DNA of 36,219 nucleotides. It comes from Saprospiraceae bacterium. Its GTDB lineage: Bacteria > Bacteroidota > Bacteroidia > Chitinophagales > Saprospiraceae. Location: assembly GCA_016719855.1 (NCBI GenBank), contig JADJYH010000048.1, positions 1 to 36,219 on the forward strand, in the 5' to 3' direction. Positions within the stretch are counted from its first letter, which is position 1; each line of letters starts with the position of its first letter. The position numbers were made by a program, and so were the translations under genes. The notes beneath the pieces were generated by a model. It did not search any database. It saw only the letters and a program-made list of their open reading frames with translations, and was not told where the DNA came from. This document shows, one piece after another, positions 33,477 to 36,219 of this stretch.

Positions 33477-33522
33477 AAACTTGTTGGCTGGCTGTAAGTT
33501 AAACAGCCAGCCAAACAAGTTT
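33477..33522 (-). terminator. long hairpin upstream of mutS2
   Basis: AAACTTGTTGGCTGGCTGT pairs with ACAGCCAGCCAAACAAGTTT with one bulged base and a 7-nt loop. It separates the retropepsin-like gene (stop 33590) from the mutS2 start (33453), both minus, and ends transcripts of the former by inference. Confidence 0.7.
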
Positions 33523-33589
33523 GACGCTACATGCTGCAAAAATACGTGGAAAGGGAACAAATGGGTGCGTTAACAGTTCCCGGAACTGG

Positions 33590-34679
33590 TTAATTTTTGG
33601 GCAGATGGCCCAACGAACCCAAATTGCGGCTACATCGTGCAGATGCCAACCTGCACTCGTTGGCTGTATCCGTGGGTTGCCAGAGGTAGATTTTGCGGAG
33701 CTGGAAGTTGATGGCTACTTTGTACTGCCTCAAAAAACTGGACGCCGAGTATTCCGTGCAGTTGCACGGGCAGCTCCTGGCTCACCTCCTGAAAATCCGC
33801 CAACACTACTTCCAATTTATCCAGCGAAACATCGCCAATGCGCAGGCTTTTCACATAACCTTTCTCCTGCCGTTTAACCTTTGGGGAAAGGCCCGCCAGT
33901 TGATTTGGCCGGTGGGTTCGAAGTTCTCCGCCTCCAGCATGTCGCTTTGCAGGATGTTCCGTTCAGAGCCAGAGTCAATGCCCATGCGAATGTTCTTGTC
34001 GCCCAACCGCACGACGAGGTAGGGATATGCCCGCTCATTTTGAAATCAAAAGCATCCGAAGAAGAATAGGGACTTTCCTGCTCCCGCCTACCATTGTTTT
34101 TAAGCTAAAAGCATGATTTGAAGGCTGTCGAAATCTATTTGCAGCTCATAGTCCTTGCAAGACGCTGTAGCCAAGAATACCGGCGGTGGGCATTTTTTTG
34201 ACTTTTTCCATGGCCGATAAGTCCAGCACGAGGGCTATATCCTTTGCCACGGAGGTACCGGAAAGCACTACTTGATGGGCCAGGAAATGCTTGACGGAAA
34301 TGACTTCCCCGTACAGCCCCACCACTTCCGATTGTTCATCCAGGCCCGTGAAATAGGCGCTGTTGAGTATCAAATCCGATGCACCTGTGTCGAAGAGGAA
34401 CGTACCGGTTTGATCGTTGATGGTGGCTTGCACGAACATGGATTGCCCCACCAACTTGAAGGGAATAACTATGGGATTTACGATTGACGATTTACGATTG
34501 ACGATTGACGAGTGACGATTGGCGATTTGTTCATGCGGGGATGATGATGCTATTGTTGGTTGAGCGATAAACAGCATCAGTAGCCCAGTAAATAGTGGCA
34601 ACAATGATTTGTAAAATGCTTGCGCAGGGGCAAAAGCCTCCAAGGCAAGCCGGATGACAAAGGTGAATCCAACTTTCAT
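33590..34679 (-). CDS. two-domain retropepsin-like aspartyl protease, frame-disrupted
   Basis: An exported protein with two copies of the pepsin/retropepsin half. Domain 1 (about 34460-34150) has FLFDTGASDLILNSAYF with the catalytic DTG, and ILGYSVLQ as the far end. Domain 2 (about 34050-33590) has MGIDSGSERNILQSDMLEA (DSG in place of DTG), LRIGDVSLDKLEVVLADFQE, and GILGVQFF followed in another frame by RQYKVAINFQLRKIYLWQP. Frameshifts near 34150, 33880 and 33735. A hydrophobic signal (LLPLFTGLLMLFIAQ) precedes; the exact start (34679 or 34757) is open. A low-complexity ACGATTGACGATT stretch at about 34480-34525 encodes SSIVNRKSSIVN. Confidence 0.7.
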
Positions 34680-35286
34680 TTTCGGGTGATTTAATACAGT
34701 GACAGGCCGACGCTTCGAAGCACTAACCAGATAATATGACCGCCTTGGCAAGTACAAAGGAAACCCTAAATCGGACTACTCGCAACATCCGGTTTTTGGA
34801 TACTGGGTAGTCCGGTTAAATGAAAAAATTGGAAACGTTTGATAGCATGGTGCACAGTCTAGCCAGTGCATAGCGTATATCACGACATGAAAGAATTGTT
34901 GCCCCAATATGAATTAAAAAGTGGCGAGGGTAAATTCAAAGTTAACTTGCAACGCAAGCTGTGGCAGCTAAAATTAATTTTGATTACTCCCGTCGGCCAA
35001 ACTTGTTTTTTGAATTACCTTTACAGCATGCTGACAGGGAAAACATTTTGTACCAGTGCGATTTTGGTACAGGGCCCAGTTTTCTTTGGTGGGTTGTCTC
35101 CGTTAATACTGCTCTTGCTCACTGTCCAAATTGACAAATGCATATTAGCACTTGCCAGATGCAAATTGGTGTCAATTTCTCCTTAGCCATATTAGGATAT
35201 CTATTTATTGGAAAGTGCATTTGCCCTTTGTTGAGCGGATGACTTTAGTGCCATTATTTTTCCTTCCACCATAAATCTTGTTTATT
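34680..35286. other. region without a supported gene
   Basis: A short hairpin (CGGACTAC and GTAGTCCG, about 34770-34815) lies upstream of the protease gene. The plus-strand frame 34866-35186 (106 codons) resembles nothing and looks accidental. The region should contain the promoter of the adhesin that follows. Confidence 0.45.
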
Positions 35287-36219
35287 GTGAAATCAACAAA
35301 ACAATTTATTCCATTTTGTGCATGGTGCTGATGCTTGGCTTTGAGCGTTAGCAGTTTTGTTAAAATATCCATCCCCTGAACCCAGCTTTACTGATGCACA
35401 AGACTTCAACACATTAGCATCTTCGGGCACTTCCTCCACGGTGCCTACGGGCTGGGCTTATGTGGAAACCCGGCACCAGTAGCCGGAACGACGGACCCTA
35501 CACCGCCAACAATGGCTCTGACAACGCGGGCGATACCTAGTAGCCACGGTGCTACCAGCAACCTGAGCGGGCTTCTTTTGGAGGCCTGCTTAGTGGAACG
35601 TTTACACCGTTGAAAGGTGTTTGCTGTTAATCAATAACACCGGGATCAACCATCACAGGTTTTACCATCACTTATACAGGCGAAAAACCTGGCGAGGAAG
35701 CTAGCGCCTGCCGGACAGACGGCCTTCAGTTCCATAACCAAAGCACTACTGCCATTGATGGTGCAGATGGACTGCATTTCAGCACCCTGACGACTTCAAC
35801 CCCGGCCGAGCGAACAGGAAGTGGCAGTATGCAACATTCTGGCATTGATTTCTGCATCCAATACCGGCTTGAGCATCGCTCCAGGTGCTACTTTTTGCCC
35901 GTTGGAACGACTTTAATGCCGAAGGTGCTGACGACGGCATGGCTGTAGATGATTCGACGTTGAGGACATTGTCGTCCCTGCCCCTGCATCGATAACTGTC
36001 ACTTTCGGCAGCCCCAGCGCATGCAACGACAACGGCACTCCCAACGACCCCAAGATGCGATTTTTTCAATACGCAAGATGTCCGGGGGGGTGTTTTTAAC
36101 CGCCCAACCACCGATAGCCTCTGGTTGGTGCTTGTGTGGTGACCAAATCGGTTCTGTATGCCATCCATGTGAACGGCATCGTCGGAAAGTCCAGTCACAT
36201 TTTCAACAACGTGAAGTTC
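35287..36219 (+). pseudogene. 5' part of a second T9SS-type secreted surface protein, frame-broken, runs off the window
   Basis: A GTG at 35287 opens KSTKQFIPF and, after a one-base slip, a signal peptide core LCMVLMLGFE. Then pieces from all three frames spell a module common in secreted Bacteroidota proteins: FTDAQDFNTLASSGTSSTVP, TGWAYVET (35390-35475), TITGFTITYTGE, ACRTDGLQFH, GLSIAPGATF, RWNDFNAEGADDGMAVDD (about 35870-35955), and SITVTFGSPSACNDNGTPND (about 35990-36045). At least eight indels are needed. The module resembles the ligand-binding beta-sandwich at the N-terminus of large T9SS cargo proteins. The C-terminus is outside the window. Confidence 0.65.

Noticed and set aside
34866..35186. 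Plus-strand 106-codon frame
   Set aside because: No recognisable motif and no sign of a promoter or ribosome site; likely accidental.
1..36219. tRNA or rRNA genes
   Set aside because: I saw no cloverleaf with a T-loop GTTCRA core, and no rRNA sequence on either strand.

Overview
The window looks like a chromosomal stretch of a Bacteroidota bacterium, probably in or near the Saprospiria (Haliscomenobacter/Lewinella type). The evidence is two giant secreted adhesin-type genes, one with SprB-like and HYR modules and a type IX secretion C-terminal sorting domain. Further support comes from a Bacteroidota-style promoter (TTTG-N20-TAnnTTTG), ferritin and MutS2 of the Bacteroidota type, and many long hairpin repeats between genes. 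Genus-level placement is inference.

Layout. (i) 1-1.9 kb: no recognisable gene. (ii) 1.95-5.56 kb, +: a frame-broken SprB/HYR adhesin closed by a strong terminator. (iii) 5.8-11.1 kb, all -: a run of small accessory genes: rifampicin ADP-ribosyltransferase (arr), an ArsR-SRPBCC-DUF1801 operon, a DUF2306 membrane gene split by an IS66-family insertion, and a RibD/DHFR-like reductase. (iv) 11.1-15.25 kb: an unrelated block (FN3 remnant, hypothetical gene, ECF sigma factor), enclosed by two direct copies of a 140-bp repeat. (v) 15.25-17.5 kb, -: an EAD11 adaptor with an unknown 138-aa partner, and a lipoprotein serine hydrolase, ending beside a decayed tyrosine recombinase. (vi) 18.1-31.0 kb: mostly chromosomal genes (hypothetical proteins, an MDR oxidoreductase, a cyclase/TolB/TPR/AraC fusion, a zinc-ribbon protein, Gfo/Idh oxidoreductase, DinB, DUF2200, di-heme peroxidase, ferritin, CsbD). 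(vii) 31.06-34.7 kb: mutS2 and a two-domain retropepsin-like protein. (viii) 35.3-36.2 kb: the broken 5' part of a second T9SS-type surface protein.

The main discovery is that regions (iii) and (v) behave as two pieces of an integron-type gene-cassette array. All genes point the same way. They are separated by attC-like imperfect palindromes with RYYYAAC/GTTRRRY-type cores. For every cassette with both ends visible (five of five), the first 10-16 bases are complementary to the R'' arm of the site after its own gene. That is expected only if the unit circularises and reinserts. Cargo includes arr, a DHFR-superfamily enzyme, a beta-lactamase-fold hydrolase and an EAD11 conflict-system module.

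Many genes outside the cassettes, including the normally conserved mutS2, carry one or several single-base frameshifts that can be undone by eye, often at homopolymers. The IS66 transposase, the sigma factor and most cassette genes are intact. I cannot tell uncorrected sequencing indels from true decay. Coordinates of disrupted genes therefore span the frame-corrected gene.
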